DNA of 64,000 nt from positions 1 through 64,000 of the forward strand of contig JAXLXV010000032.1 of NCBI GenBank assembly GCA_046327745.1. The letters run 5' to 3'. The stretch is from JABAQJ01 sp046327745. Its GTDB lineage: Bacteria > Gemmatimonadota > Gemmatimonadetes > Gemmatimonadales > Gemmatimonadaceae. Within the stretch, counting starts at the first letter, position 1; the number at the start of each line of letters is the position of its first letter. Of this stretch, positions 45,850 to 55,178 are shown in pieces. Below the pieces are notes generated by a model, which was given only the letters and a program-made list of their open reading frames with translations, did no database searches and was not told the origin of the DNA. Both the position numbers and the translations under genes were made by a program.

Positions 45850-47790
45850 ATGAGAATCATCACTCTGGTGATCGCCCTCCTGCTCCCGGCTCCTGCTCTC
45901 GCGCAGGTGTCGGTCGGCGACTGGCCGGCCTATGGACACGACGCGCAAGGAACGCGTTACTCGCCGTTGGCCGAGATTACCAGAAAGAACGTGAGTGCGC
46001 TGACCCAGGTCTGGACGTATCGAACGGGGGAGATGGGTGCCGCTGGGTCTCGTGCAGTGAAGCTCGAGGCGACACCGCTAGTGGTCGATGGCGTGATGTA
46101 CCTCTCCACGCCGCTGGGGCGTGCCATCGCACTGGATCCGACGAGTGGAAAGGAACTCTGGAGCTACGACGCGAAGGCCGATCGCAATGGGCGCTGGGGT
46201 GACTTCGCGAACCGAGGTGTTTCCACGTGGGTGGACTCGAGAGCTGCAACGGGTGCACCGTGCAGGCGAACCATCTTTGTTCCGGTCATCGATGGACGCA
46301 TCATTGCGCTGGACGCCCGGACGGGCACGCCGTGCCCGGCGTTTGGTGACTCGGGCATCGTGTCGTTGCGCCGTGGCCTGCAGAATGCCCCGTACTACAA
46401 AGAGGAATACGAACTCACCTCACCACCGGCCGTAATCCATGACTTGATCATCACCGGCTCTGCCGTCGCGGACAATAATCGCACGAACGCCGCCAGTGGC
46501 GAGGTCAGGGCGTACGATGCCCGCTCTGGCGCGCTGAAATGGATGTGGGACCCGGTACCGCGCGATTCCGCTGATCCGGCGTGGCGCACGTGGGGTGGCG
46601 CCATGGCGCACAGCACGGGTGCAGCAAATGCCTGGAGCATCATCGCTGCCGATACGGCGCGTGATCTTGTGTTCGTTCCGACGACCAGCCCCAGCCCCGA
46701 CTATTACGGCGGCGAGCGGATCGGCGACAATCGTTATGCAAACTCCATCGTGGCGCTGCGGGCGAGCACGGGTCAGGTCGTGTGGCACTTCCAGACCGTG
46801 CATCACGACTTGTGGGACTACGACAATGCCGCGCCACCGGCGTTGGTGACTATCACACACGAAGGCCGGCGCGTTGACGTCGTCCTGCAGGCGACGAAGT
46901 CCGGGCAACTCTTTGTCCTGGATCGGGAGACCGGCGCGCCCGTGTTCCCCGTCGAGGAACGGCCGGTGCCCCCCAGCCGCATCTATGGAGAGCGTGCGTC
47001 CCCTACCCAGCCATTCAACACCGTAATTGCGCCACTCAGTCCCCAGCACTTCACCGCTGATTCCTTGTTCGCGTTGACGCCGGCGATGCGAGAAGCCTGT
47101 GAAGCGATGATCAAGCCGCTCCGCAACGACGGGCCCTTCACGCCGCCGAGTCTGGAGGGCACACTGGCGTGGCCGTCGAACGTCGGGGGGGCGCATTGGG
47201 GCGGCGTGGCGTTTGATCCGGCCTCTCAGTACGTGGTTGTCCCCGTAAATCGCATGGCCGCGCGGGTGCAACTCATTCGCCTGGATGAGCTGGACACTGC
47301 CCAAGTCCGAGCCAACTCATCGCGCTTGGGCGATCAATACACCCGAATGCACGGAACGCCGTACGTCATGCGCCGCAACATGATAACCGTGGAAGGCGTG
47401 CCATGTACCTCACCGCCGTGGGGCTCGCTGGTGGCTATCGACCTCACCAACGGGCGTCGTGCGTGGGAGGTTCCTCTGGGCGACCCCGTTCCATTGCGCG
47501 CCAACTTGGCGGCACAGCTCAAGCCTACGCACGGCACGCCGAATTTGGGCGGACCCATCGTGACGGCTGGTGGCATCGTCTTCATCGGTGCCACCTTCGA
47601 CCACGCCCTGCGCGCGTTTGACCTGGCGACCGGTGCCCAGCTGTGGAAGGGGACGTTGCCCGCCGGTGCACGCGCGACGCCTATGACCTACCAAGCCGGT
47701 GGCCGCCAGTACGTTGTTGTTGCTGTCGGTGGTGGCGACGAGTGGGGCAACGGAGACTACATCGTGGCGTTCGCCCTTCCCCGGCGGTGA
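45850..47790 (+). CDS. PQQ-dependent (quinoprotein) alcohol/glucose-type dehydrogenase, exported
   Basis: 646 aa from ATG 45850, giving signal peptide MRIITLVIALLLPAPALAQ; the frame is open up to 45754. The eight-bladed propeller begins DWPAYGHDAQGTRYSPLAEITRKNVSALTQVWTYRTG and ends with a GxYxVAF-type blade (GDEWGNGDYIVAFALP). W-docking motifs are repeated (VWHFQTVHHDLWDYDNAAPP, FVLDRETGAPVFPVEERPVP). No CxxCH heme motif, so electrons go to a separate acceptor. Substrate class (sugar or alcohol) is unresolved. No PQQ biosynthesis genes are in this window. Confidence 0.85.
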   Translation: MRIITLVIALLLPAPALAQVSVGDWPAYGHDAQGTRYSPLAEITRKNVSALTQVWTYRTGEMGAAGSRAVKLEATPLVVDGVMYLSTPLGRAIALDPTSGKELWSYDAKADRNGRWGDFANRGVSTWVDSRAATGAPCRRTIFVPVIDGRIIALDARTGTPCPAFGDSGIVSLRRGLQNAPYYKEEYELTSPPAVIHDLIITGSAVADNNRTNAASGEVRAYDARSGALKWMWDPVPRDSADPAWRTWGGAMAHSTGAANAWSIIAADTARDLVFVPTTSPSPDYYGGERIGDNRYANSIVALRASTGQVVWHFQTVHHDLWDYDNAAPPALVTITHEGRRVDVVLQATKSGQLFVLDRETGAPVFPVEERPVPPSRIYGERASPTQPFNTVIAPLSPQHFTADSLFALTPAMREACEAMIKPLRNDGPFTPPSLEGTLAWPSNVGGAHWGGVAFDPASQYVVVPVNRMAARVQLIRLDELDTAQVRANSSRLGDQYTRMHGTPYVMRRNMITVEGVPCTSPPWGSLVAIDLTNGRRAWEVPLGDPVPLRANLAAQLKPTHGTPNLGGPIVTAGGIVFIGATFDHALRAFDLATGAQLWKGTLPAGARATPMTYQAGGRQYVVVAVGGGDEWGNGDYIVAFALPRR

Positions 47791-47806
47791 GAAGGGCGCG
47801 CCACGC

Positions 47807-49273
47807 CTAGGGCTGGACCCGCTGCCGCGTCTTCATCAATGCCTCGATCTCGGCGATCTCTCGCGGGGCCGTGCTGATTCGCTCCAGCCCTTTGTCGGTG
47901 ATGATGTAGTCGTCCTCGATGCGAACGCCGGAGTTCTGGTACTTCAGCACGTTCGATCGCACCTTGGCAATGAAAGCGCGGTTCTTCGGGGTGTCAGGGA
48001 GCACGTCCAATGCCCGGGTGCTGATGTAAATGCCAGGCTCAATCGTGAACGCGTCGCCTTCCTTGAACGTGCGGTCGCCGAAGTACGCCTGCATCGGGTC
48101 ATGGACCGCCAGCCCCAAACCATGGCTGATGCCGTGGATCATCCACAAGTTGGATTGCTTGCATTGACCCGGCTGCTTGTTGCAGTCGACGGGCCAGGGC
48201 GGATCGAATGAGGCATCGAGACTCTCCACGAGTCCCAGCGCCACCAGCCCGCGGGCTCGCACCATGACCGATGAGTCCTGTGCTGCCAGGGAGTTCATCC
48301 CAGGCTTGGAGTTGCGCTCCGCGGCCGCCTGCGCGTCCCGGACCAGTTGATACAGCTGCTTCTGCTCATTGGTGAACGTGCCGCTCACTGGAATCGTGCG
48401 CGTCACGTCCGCGGCATAGCCGTGATACTCAGTCGCGGCGTCCATGACCACCAAGTCGTTCGGCTGGATCGGATCGGTGTCCTTCATGTAATGCAACTGC
48501 GTGCCGTTGATACCCGTCCCGACAATGGACCCGTAGGCGGGACGTTCACCGCCCAGCCGCGTGAAGGTGTATTCGAGGGCCGCGCGAAGCTCATACTCGT
48601 GCGAGGGGTTCGGCACGAGCATCGCCGCCCGGTGTCCCTCGGAACTGATCTCCGCCGCCTTGCGAAGCAGGGCGATTTCCGTAGGCGTCTTCTTGCCCCG
48701 TAACTCGGAGACGATCGGGTTCGCATCGTGAACAACCAAGCCGTTGTGCCTGGCGACCAGCGCCTTCAGGAAGACGGCGCCCCGGGTCAGCGTGTCGGCG
48801 CGTGCAAAATCCTCGTCTTCGACGTCTCCGATGGCGTAAAGCGGAAGACCCGTCGTCACCAATGAGTCGACCACATGCGTGAGGTCGGCGAAGGATCGGC
48901 CGGGAATGCCATAGGCTGCTTCCGTAGCCTGCGGCGTGGCCCGCTGACCATAGTAGAACGCCGTTCGCGCATTGAGTGCCGAGAGGAAGAGGGTGCTCGT
49001 TCCCTTCTTCTTGCGAACGACCATCACATAGGCCGCATCCGGCTCCGTGTAGTTCGTTAGGTACTGGAACGCACGCAGTTGAAAGAACGTGCCGAAGTCG
49101 TGCACCAGGGTCCTTCCACCGAACGCCACCACGATGCCGCTATCCAGGCGCGCTGCAAGCGCATCTCGCCGGGCGGCAAACTCACTAGCCGGAACCTGGG
49201 CAACCGCTGCGTTGCTTGCGGCGAGCAGGAGGGCCGTCAACGGGGCAATGTGGGCGAGCGATAGGCGACGCAT
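47807..49273 (-). CDS. exported M24-family aminopeptidase P/Xaa-Pro-type metallopeptidase
   Basis: 488 aa from ATG, with signal peptide ending near AAVAQ (~residue 26). N-terminal creatinase-like/APP-N domain: FAARRDALAARLDSGIVVAFGG, then FQYLTNYTEPDAAYVM. M24 catalytic core: VVMDAATEYHGYAADVTRTIPVSG (metal Asp), MIHGISHGLGLAVHD (His), FTIEPGIYIS and VRIEDDYIIT (Glu). All five metal ligands appear present. It would trim N-terminal residues before proline in exported peptides. Convergent with the quinoprotein gene. Confidence 0.87.
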   Translation of the reverse strand: MRRLSLAHIAPLTALLLAASNAAVAQVPASEFAARRDALAARLDSGIVVAFGGRTLVHDFGTFFQLRAFQYLTNYTEPDAAYVMVVRKKKGTSTLFLSALNARTAFYYGQRATPQATEAAYGIPGRSFADLTHVVDSLVTTGLPLYAIGDVEDEDFARADTLTRGAVFLKALVARHNGLVVHDANPIVSELRGKKTPTEIALLRKAAEISSEGHRAAMLVPNPSHEYELRAALEYTFTRLGGERPAYGSIVGTGINGTQLHYMKDTDPIQPNDLVVMDAATEYHGYAADVTRTIPVSGTFTNEQKQLYQLVRDAQAAAERNSKPGMNSLAAQDSSVMVRARGLVALGLVESLDASFDPPWPVDCNKQPGQCKQSNLWMIHGISHGLGLAVHDPMQAYFGDRTFKEGDAFTIEPGIYISTRALDVLPDTPKNRAFIAKVRSNVLKYQNSGVRIEDDYIITDKGLERISTAPREIAEIEALMKTRQRVQP

Positions 49274-49428
49274 CGGGATACGAAGGTGTGGGCGATGACT
49301 CGGCGACGCGCTCGGAAATTGGCGACGCCCGACACGGTAAGATCCGTGCGTCCTGAACGGTGCTTCCCGCGACGTGGGAGGGGAAGTGCACGGGGACGTA
49401 TTCGCCCCACGTCCAACCGAGCGAGCCC

Positions 49429-50007
49429 TTACGCCGTGCTGCGCTGGCGGTCGCGGCCCGTGGGCTTACGGCGCTTTGCCGACCTACGCGAGTTGGCGCG
49501 GTCGCCCCGAGAGCCTGTGGCCTTCTTGGCCTCTTCGAACAGCAAGGGTGGCTTGCCGGCGGGAAGCTTCAGTGCTTTGCGCAACGCCTCCAGGCCATCG
49601 GCAAGCGCTTGCGCGTCGCGCGGTGCGAGCCGATCCACCGCACGGAGCAAGGCCGCGGTTGGTGCTGGCGGCGCACGACGCAGGACCTCGCGCCCGACTG
49701 AGGACAGTGTCACGACGGCGCGCCGCGCGTCTGCCGCCGAGCGGGTTTTGGCCACCAGCTTGGCGCGCACCAGCCGTGCGACCACAATCGAGACGGTGCT
49801 CTGGGTCGTCCGCACCCGATCGGCAAGCTCCGAAACGGTCAGCGGCCCTTCTGCGTTCAGCTGGTGCAGAAGGAACAGTTGCGCGTTGGTGACACCCGTC
49901 CGCTGCTCCACCTTGCGGGCCGACTGGCTCAGGGCGCCGATCACCGTGCGCAGCGCATGCAACGCATGCTGATGCGGCAGGTCCCGCGCCGCTACTCGGC
50001 TTGGCAC
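49429..50007 (-). CDS. MarR-family transcriptional regulator
   Basis: 192 aa from GTG 50007. The MarR winged helix is at residues ~40-110: TNAQLFLLHQLNAEGPLTVSELADRVRTTQSTVSIVVARLVRAKLVAKTRSAADARRAVVTLSSVGREVL. A basic C-terminal tail (RGDRANSRRSAKRRKPTGRDRQR) follows, unusual for the family. It is divergent from the ClC gene, and a 12-bp palindrome in the shared region is a natural binding site, so it probably controls the channel gene and itself (inference). Confidence 0.88.
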   Translation of the reverse strand: MPSRVAARDLPHQHALHALRTVIGALSQSARKVEQRTGVTNAQLFLLHQLNAEGPLTVSELADRVRTTQSTVSIVVARLVRAKLVAKTRSAADARRAVVTLSSVGREVLRRAPPAPTAALLRAVDRLAPRDAQALADGLEALRKALKLPAGKPPLLFEEAKKATGSRGDRANSRRSAKRRKPTGRDRQRSTA

Positions 50008-50064
50008 CGGCTGGCCGCTTGCACGTGTCGCCGTCTACTGCCTTTGGGGGGGTGAATAAGATGC

Positions 50065-50081
50065 ATTGACGTCAATATAAT
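50065..50081 (+). promoter_or_regulatory. MarR-type operator overlapping a TATAAT promoter for the ClC gene
   Basis: ATTGACGTCAAT (50065-50076) is a perfect 12-bp palindrome and is immediately followed by a consensus -10 TATAAT (50076-50081). The -35 is weak. A repressor on the palindrome would block polymerase. The predicted start is near 50088, 15-20 nt before the start codon. Confidence 0.6.
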
Positions 50082-50102
50082 TCGGAAGTTGTCTTGGGAG
50101 GT

Positions 50103-51974
50103 ATGGCAGTGACACATTCCGCCGACGCAGCACGGGATCGTCGCGGCGACTTCACGACACGACCGCGAGTGCTGCTGATTGCGCTGCTCGCCGCCGTCGT
50201 CGGCATCTTGAGCGCGGGCATCGCCGCCGGATTGTTGCGCTTGATCAGTCTCATCACCAACCTGGCGTACTTCCACCAGTTTGGGACAGGAGAGTCAGCC
50301 CCGGGAACCAACACGTTGGGCCTCTGGGCCGTGGTCGTCCCGATCATCGGCGGCGTGATCATCGGCCTGATGGCGCGGTACGGCTCAGAGAAGATTCGCG
50401 GTCACGGGATACCCGAGGCGATGGAGGCCATCCTCATCGGCGAGAGTCGCCTCAGTGCCAAGGTTGCGGTGTTGAAGCCGATCTCCTCCGCCATCGCCAT
50501 TGGCACCGGCGGACCCTTCGGCGCCGAAGGTCCCATCATCATGACCGGGGCCGCCATGGGGTCGGTGTTCTCGCAGGCGTTCCATGTCTCGGCGAGTGAG
50601 CGCAAGACGCTGTTGGTCGCTGGCGCCGCCGCTGGGATGGCGGCGGTGTTCGCCGCGCCGTTAGCGGCGGTCCTCTTGGCGGTTGAGCTGTTGTTGTTCG
50701 AGTGGAATCCACGGAGCTTCATTCCCGTAGCGGTTGCGGCGTCTGTTGGTGCCGCCTGTCGAGTGCCCTTGTTAGGCGCGGGCCCCGTGTTCCCGATCGC
50801 GCCGCATCAGGCATTGTCCATGACGGCTCTGCTTGGTGCCTTGGGCGTGGGTCTTGTTGCTGGGCTGGCCGCCTGGGGACTGACGCGCCTCGTGTACGCC
50901 TGTGAAGATGCTTTCGCTCACCTGCCCTTGCACTGGATGTGGTGGCCGGCGATCGGCGGCGTAAGCGTTGGACTGGGTGGGCTCCTCGCGCCCAGAGCGT
51001 TAGGCGTTGGGTACGACGTCCTTCGGGACCTGCTCAACGGGCACCTGGTCGCGGGCAGTGCGGTCGCGTTGCTGGCCGCGAAGGCCATCATGTGGGCGAT
51101 CGCTCTCGGCTCCGGCACCTCAGGGGGCGTGCTGGCACCGCTGCTCATGATGGGTGGCGCGTTGGGTGCCGTGGAGGCATCGGCGTTCGCAGGCAGCGAC
51201 TCTGGTCTGTGGGCGCTGCTGAGCATGGCCGCGGTCATGGGCGGCACCATGCGCTCGCCACTCACCGCGGTCGTGTTCCTTTTGGAACTGACGCACGATA
51301 CGAATTTGCTGAGTGCGCTGCTGGTGGCGTGCGTGGCGGCGCACGCCGTGACGGTCCTGGTCATGCGCCGATCTATCCTGACAGAGAAGGTGGCTCGCCG
51401 CGGCCACCACGTGCATCGCGAATACGCCGTGAATCCCTTGGCTCGTTTTCACGTGCGCGACGTCATGCGGCCCATCTCCCAGGCGCTTCCCGCCGATATG
51501 GCCATCGACGGGCTCTTCCGCCGACTCATTCATCTCGATGGTGACCTGGGGCGAGAGCACGCTTGGCCACTGCTGGCGTCAGACGGGTCGTTGGTTGGAA
51601 TGCTCACGCGGGGGGACGCGCTACGCGCATTGAATCACGATTCGGAGCTGACGGCGCTGGAAGCCGGTTCCTCATCGCTCGTGCGGGCATATCCGGACGA
51701 GTTGCTGGATGAGGCGATGCACGCGATGATCGCTGCTGGTGTGAAGCAACTACCTGTCGTGGATCGCTCAGACCCAGAACGGCTCTTGGGAATGGTCGAT
51801 GGAATCGCCATCTCGGCGATCTGGGCGGAGCTACACGCCGAGGATCACCACCGCGATTCCGGACCGCCCATCGCCATGTTGCGCTTGCTGCGACGCAGAA
51901 TGCGCCGACGGTTACGGGACCGCAGACTTCCGCGTAGCCGTCAGGGTCAACGGCCGACGGACGGAGTGGAATGA
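50103..51974 (+). CDS. ClC-family chloride channel/antiporter with C-terminal CBS domains
   Basis: 623 aa from ATG 50103; GTG 50109 may be the true start since GGGAGG lies 8 nt before it. ClC hallmarks: KIRGHGIPEAMEAIL, GTGGPFGAEGPIIMTGAAMGS (the gating Glu of G-x-E-G-P is present), GSGTSGGVLAPLLMMGGALG; about 10-12 membrane helices. Residues ~450-600 form two CBS domains (VRDVMRPISQALPADMAIDGLF and DELLDEAMHAMIAAGVKQLPVVD) that bind nucleotides. It moves Cl-, possibly coupled to H+. The next gene overlaps it by 4 bp. Confidence 0.9.
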   Translation: MAVTHSADAARDRRGDFTTRPRVLLIALLAAVVGILSAGIAAGLLRLISLITNLAYFHQFGTGESAPGTNTLGLWAVVVPIIGGVIIGLMARYGSEKIRGHGIPEAMEAILIGESRLSAKVAVLKPISSAIAIGTGGPFGAEGPIIMTGAAMGSVFSQAFHVSASERKTLLVAGAAAGMAAVFAAPLAAVLLAVELLLFEWNPRSFIPVAVAASVGAACRVPLLGAGPVFPIAPHQALSMTALLGALGVGLVAGLAAWGLTRLVYACEDAFAHLPLHWMWWPAIGGVSVGLGGLLAPRALGVGYDVLRDLLNGHLVAGSAVALLAAKAIMWAIALGSGTSGGVLAPLLMMGGALGAVEASAFAGSDSGLWALLSMAAVMGGTMRSPLTAVVFLLELTHDTNLLSALLVACVAAHAVTVLVMRRSILTEKVARRGHHVHREYAVNPLARFHVRDVMRPISQALPADMAIDGLFRRLIHLDGDLGREHAWPLLASDGSLVGMLTRGDALRALNHDSELTALEAGSSSLVRAYPDELLDEAMHAMIAAGVKQLPVVDRSDPERLLGMVDGIAISAIWAELHAEDHHRDSGPPIAMLRLLRRRMRRRLRDRRLPRSRQGQRPTDGVE

Positions 51975-52252
51975 TGACGATTCTGGTTGGCCCATGCATG
52001 TTCGTCGCACCGCTTGCCGCGGTGCTGGCAATCCTTGCTATTCCCCTTTGGCCCGTGGCTATTCTGTTCGTGGGCGTGACGTGGCTCTTGGTTTGGCCAC
52101 TCGAACAACTGCTGATTGCCATGGGTGTGCGGTCCGACAACGCGTGGAGCCGCTCGATCGCTCGACTATTTATGACAGTGCTGAAACCATGGACGTACTT
52201 TGATCCGCCGGCGACCACGGGGTCGAATGACGTGCCGGGGGCTCCAGAATGA
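51971..52252 (+). CDS. small membrane protein coupled to the ClC gene
   Basis: 93 aa; its ATG overlaps the ClC stop (ATGA), a typical translational-coupling arrangement. One long or two short hydrophobic segments occur at ~8-55 (VAPLAAVLAILAIPLWPVAI and LFVGVTWLLVWPLEQLLIAM), followed by a soluble tail. No family recognised. It may be an accessory subunit of the channel or a co-expressed membrane protein (inference). Confidence 0.7.
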   Translation: MMTILVGPCMFVAPLAAVLAILAIPLWPVAILFVGVTWLLVWPLEQLLIAMGVRSDNAWSRSIARLFMTVLKPWTYFDPPATTGSNDVPGAPE

Positions 52253-52280
52253 GCGCGCGTACGTCAGTGCGCGACATCGT

Positions 52281-54419
52281 CTAGCGCCCCTTCCCCTGCT
52301 GCACGATGACGAATTTCTCTCCATCCGCCGTCACGTCGTACATCACGTTAGGCCCAAAGAAGTAGGGTGCCCGGAATAGCTCCGTCTCACCGTCCACGGT
52401 TGGGACGATGGCGTCCGCGCCACCGCTCAGCTTGACCGCCAGCAACACGCCATTTCGCCAGTAGTACAACTCCCGCCCGTCCCCGCGCCAGACGGCGTGC
52501 TCGCCACCACCCCGCGAGACCAGCACGCGCCGCCTTGGTTGGGCGTAGGAGCTGATGTACACCTCCGGCTGCCCTGCCTCGTCTGACGTATAGGCGACCC
52601 ATCGCCCGTCAGGTGAAACCCGGGCGCCAGTTTCGTCTGCCGGCGTGGCGACATACGGTTGGGCAGCGGAGCCGTCCATCGGTTGGATCACGATGTCACG
52701 CTTGTTCCCACCCACTTCATCGGTCACAAGCAACGCATTACCGTCCCGTCGCCAGTCGCTTGGGAACTGAGTGCCTGGCCTGGCGGCGACCACCTTCGCA
52801 TCGGCCGCACCGATTCGGCGCACGAGGATGTCCTTGCCATCTTGGGCGCTGGCCGAGTACGCCACACTCGCACCGTCTGCGCTCCACTGGGGATCGTTGC
52901 CGTCCGTCTCGTCGTCGGTTACGCGGCGGGTCGTACCTGACTCGATGTCGGTGACCCACACATCGCTGGTACTGCGCCCCTCACCAAACGCCCCAAAGGC
53001 CACGCGGCGGCCATCCGGCGAGAAGCGAGGCGTCCACGGTCGGTTCGCGGGAATCGCGCGGACCAAACGTCCCGATCGATCCACCACGGAGAGCTCGAGG
53101 TCATTGCTACCTCCCGATCGCGAATTGCCCGTCAGGTCGATCGCGGGAACGTTCACGGAGGGGACGATGTCGGCCACTCTCGGCAGGCGCCATTGACCGA
53201 CCAGCCACCCGACGGCGATGCCCACAACAAGCATGGCGGCCGTGGCATACATCGCCGCGCGGGCGGACACCTTGCGTCGTGTGGTAGGCGCGACGGGCGT
53301 TGCCACGGCGGCATTGTTCAGCGGCGCGTCGAGCGCCGCCGAGAACTCGGCAGCGCTCGCGAACCGGTCGTCGGGTGCCTTCGCCAACGCGCGTTGCACG
53401 GCAGAGTCCAGGAACGACGCCACATCTGAACGACGGGCGGCAAGAGCCGTCGGCGGATCGGCCAGTACGCGGCGCAGCACCGCATGCGGAGAGGCGGCCG
53501 CAAAGGGCGATTCACCGGCGATCATCTCGTGAAGGACCACGCCAAGGGCATACACGTCCGCCCGCGCGTCAACGGTCCCGCCCCCCGAGGCCTGCTCCGG
53601 GGCCATGTACTGTGGCGTGCCGATGGTGAGTCCGGTTCGCGTTAGGCGGTCGCCCCCCGCTTGCTCTAACGCGAGTGAGATGCCGAAATCGCCGAGCACG
53701 GCGTGATTCCCTTGCAACAGCACGTTCTCAGGCTTCACGTCGCGATGAACCACGCCGCGCCGATGGGCATACTCCAGACCGTCGGCGAGTTCCCGCGCGA
53801 TTCGCACGGCATCCGCGACCGGCAAGCGTCCTTCGCGCGACAGTCGCGTACGCAGTGTTTCCCCTTCCACGTACGGCATCGCATACCACAACAACCCATC
53901 CGCATTTCCGGAATCGAACAAGGGCAGGATGTGCGGATGTTGAAGGGAGGCCGTGACGCGAATCTCCTGCAGGAACCGGTCGCCGCCCACTGCAGCCGCC
54001 AGTTCCTGGCGCAACACCTTGATGGCCACGGGACGGTCGTGGCGCAGGTCGCGCGCGAGGTACACGGTGGCCATGCCACCATGCGCCACCTCCCGCTCGA
54101 TCACATATCGGCCAGTGAGGGCGTTGGCAAGCCGTGTGGCCAGCGGCACACTCTCGTCAGCTACACCTGATGTGGCCAGCGAGGCCACGGCGGGTTGCTC
54201 CAGAAAGTCATCGCTCGCCCGATCATGGGCCGCCAGCAGCGACATCACTTCGTGGTGCAGTCCCTCGTCATCGGCACAGGCCTCGGCAACAAACGCATCA
54301 CGCGCACTGGGTTCGCAGCCAAGCGCCGCCTTCAAAACGGCGTCGACAGCGCGCCAACGCTCGGGCGTCATGGGCTTGCGCTGGCGTTCGGCATTCACGG
54401 CATCCACAGGTGTGGTCAT
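52281..54419 (-). CDS. membrane Ser/Thr protein kinase with C-terminal PD40/TolB-like propeller
   Basis: 712 aa from ATG. Kinase domain ~95-370: VAHGGMATVYLARDLRHDRPVAIKVL, HRDVKPENVLL, DFGISLALEQ, so it looks fully active. A transmembrane helix follows at ~390-410 (AMYATAAMLVVGIAVGWLVG). Residues ~430-712 form a WD40-like PD40 propeller with repeats such as RFSPDGRRVAFGAFG, PQWSADGASVAYSA and RVSPDGRWVAYTSDEAG. This is the standard sensor-kinase layout of Acidobacteria and Gemmatimonadota, with the propeller outside. The upstream ECF sigma gene overlaps it by 4 bp. Confidence 0.9.
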   Translation of the reverse strand: MTTPVDAVNAERQRKPMTPERWRAVDAVLKAALGCEPSARDAFVAEACADDEGLHHEVMSLLAAHDRASDDFLEQPAVASLATSGVADESVPLATRLANALTGRYVIEREVAHGGMATVYLARDLRHDRPVAIKVLRQELAAAVGGDRFLQEIRVTASLQHPHILPLFDSGNADGLLWYAMPYVEGETLRTRLSREGRLPVADAVRIARELADGLEYAHRRGVVHRDVKPENVLLQGNHAVLGDFGISLALEQAGGDRLTRTGLTIGTPQYMAPEQASGGGTVDARADVYALGVVLHEMIAGESPFAAASPHAVLRRVLADPPTALAARRSDVASFLDSAVQRALAKAPDDRFASAAEFSAALDAPLNNAAVATPVAPTTRRKVSARAAMYATAAMLVVGIAVGWLVGQWRLPRVADIVPSVNVPAIDLTGNSRSGGSNDLELSVVDRSGRLVRAIPANRPWTPRFSPDGRRVAFGAFGEGRSTSDVWVTDIESGTTRRVTDDETDGNDPQWSADGASVAYSASAQDGKDILVRRIGAADAKVVAARPGTQFPSDWRRDGNALLVTDEVGGNKRDIVIQPMDGSAAQPYVATPADETGARVSPDGRWVAYTSDEAGQPEVYISSYAQPRRRVLVSRGGGEHAVWRGDGRELYYWRNGVLLAVKLSGGADAIVPTVDGETELFRAPYFFGPNVMYDVTADGEKFVIVQQGKGR

Positions 54420-55048
54420 GGTTCAAGCTCACGGCGAAGCCACATGCGGGCGATGGCCCACTCGCGACCGACGGTCGCCGGCGAGATGCCAAGCACAACG
54501 GCCGCTTCTGGAATGCTGAGACCCGCGAAGTAGCGAAGGTCGACCAACCGGGCCTTTTGAGGGTCAAGGGCCGCTAGGCGCGCCAGCGCATCATCGAGTG
54601 CGATCACGTCCACGGCATCGAGTCCGCCAAGGTCGTTCGCCACGTGATCACCAGCGTCACCGAGCGAAATGCGAACGTCACTGCCCCCACGTTTGAGGGC
54701 CAGGCGCGTGCGCGCATGATCTAGCAGCACACGCCGCATGGTCTGTGCGGCGATCGCAAAGAACTGCGTGCGACTCTCCCACTGCGCATCGGCTTGTCCG
54801 TTCAGGCGCAACCAGGCTTCATGGACCAACGCGGTCGCCTGCAACGTGTGACCCTCGCCCTCCCGACGCAACACGAGTGTCGCTTGGCGCCGAAGCTCTT
54901 CATATACCAGTCGCACCAGCGCGTCGCTCGCCTGCGAGTCACCCGCCCCCCACGCACGCAACAGCTGAGTGACGCCCGGTGTGGCTGGGTTCACGGTCGA
55001 CTTCGCGGTCGGGGCGAGCAATGGCGTCTCTGGCGGCGTGGCTGGCAT
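54416..55048 (-). CDS. ECF sigma factor (TIGR02999-like)
   Basis: 210 aa from ATG 55048; a TTG at 55093 in frame would add 15 residues and neither has a clear Shine-Dalgarno. Region 2: LVRLVYEELRRQATLVLRREGEGHTLQATALVHEAWLRL and FFAIAAQTMRRVLLDHAR. Region 4: LDPQKARLVDLRYFAGLSIPEAAVVLGISPATVGREW, the helix-turn-helix that reads the -35. This subgroup is tied to Ser/Thr kinases. Overlap of its stop with the kinase start suggests the kinase controls the sigma factor (inference). Confidence 0.9.
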   Translation of the reverse strand: MPATPPETPLLAPTAKSTVNPATPGVTQLLRAWGAGDSQASDALVRLVYEELRRQATLVLRREGEGHTLQATALVHEAWLRLNGQADAQWESRTQFFAIAAQTMRRVLLDHARTRLALKRGGSDVRISLGDAGDHVANDLGGLDAVDVIALDDALARLAALDPQKARLVDLRYFAGLSIPEAAVVLGISPATVGREWAIARMWLRRELEP

Positions 55049-55178
55049 GGAGGCTTCGAAGCTAGTGGAAGAATGTGTCTTCCGCTTTGACAACGGACCC
55101 CGTGAGTGGGTTGCGATGCGTTTTACGCGTTATGGGCATGAGGCGCTCATTCGCGCCGGTCGCTCCAAGGAGGACGCC

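Noticed and set aside
46420..47304. 294-codon minus-strand frame inside the quinoprotein gene
   Set aside because: Antisense to a recognisable propeller; its own translation is Arg/His-rich and motif-free.
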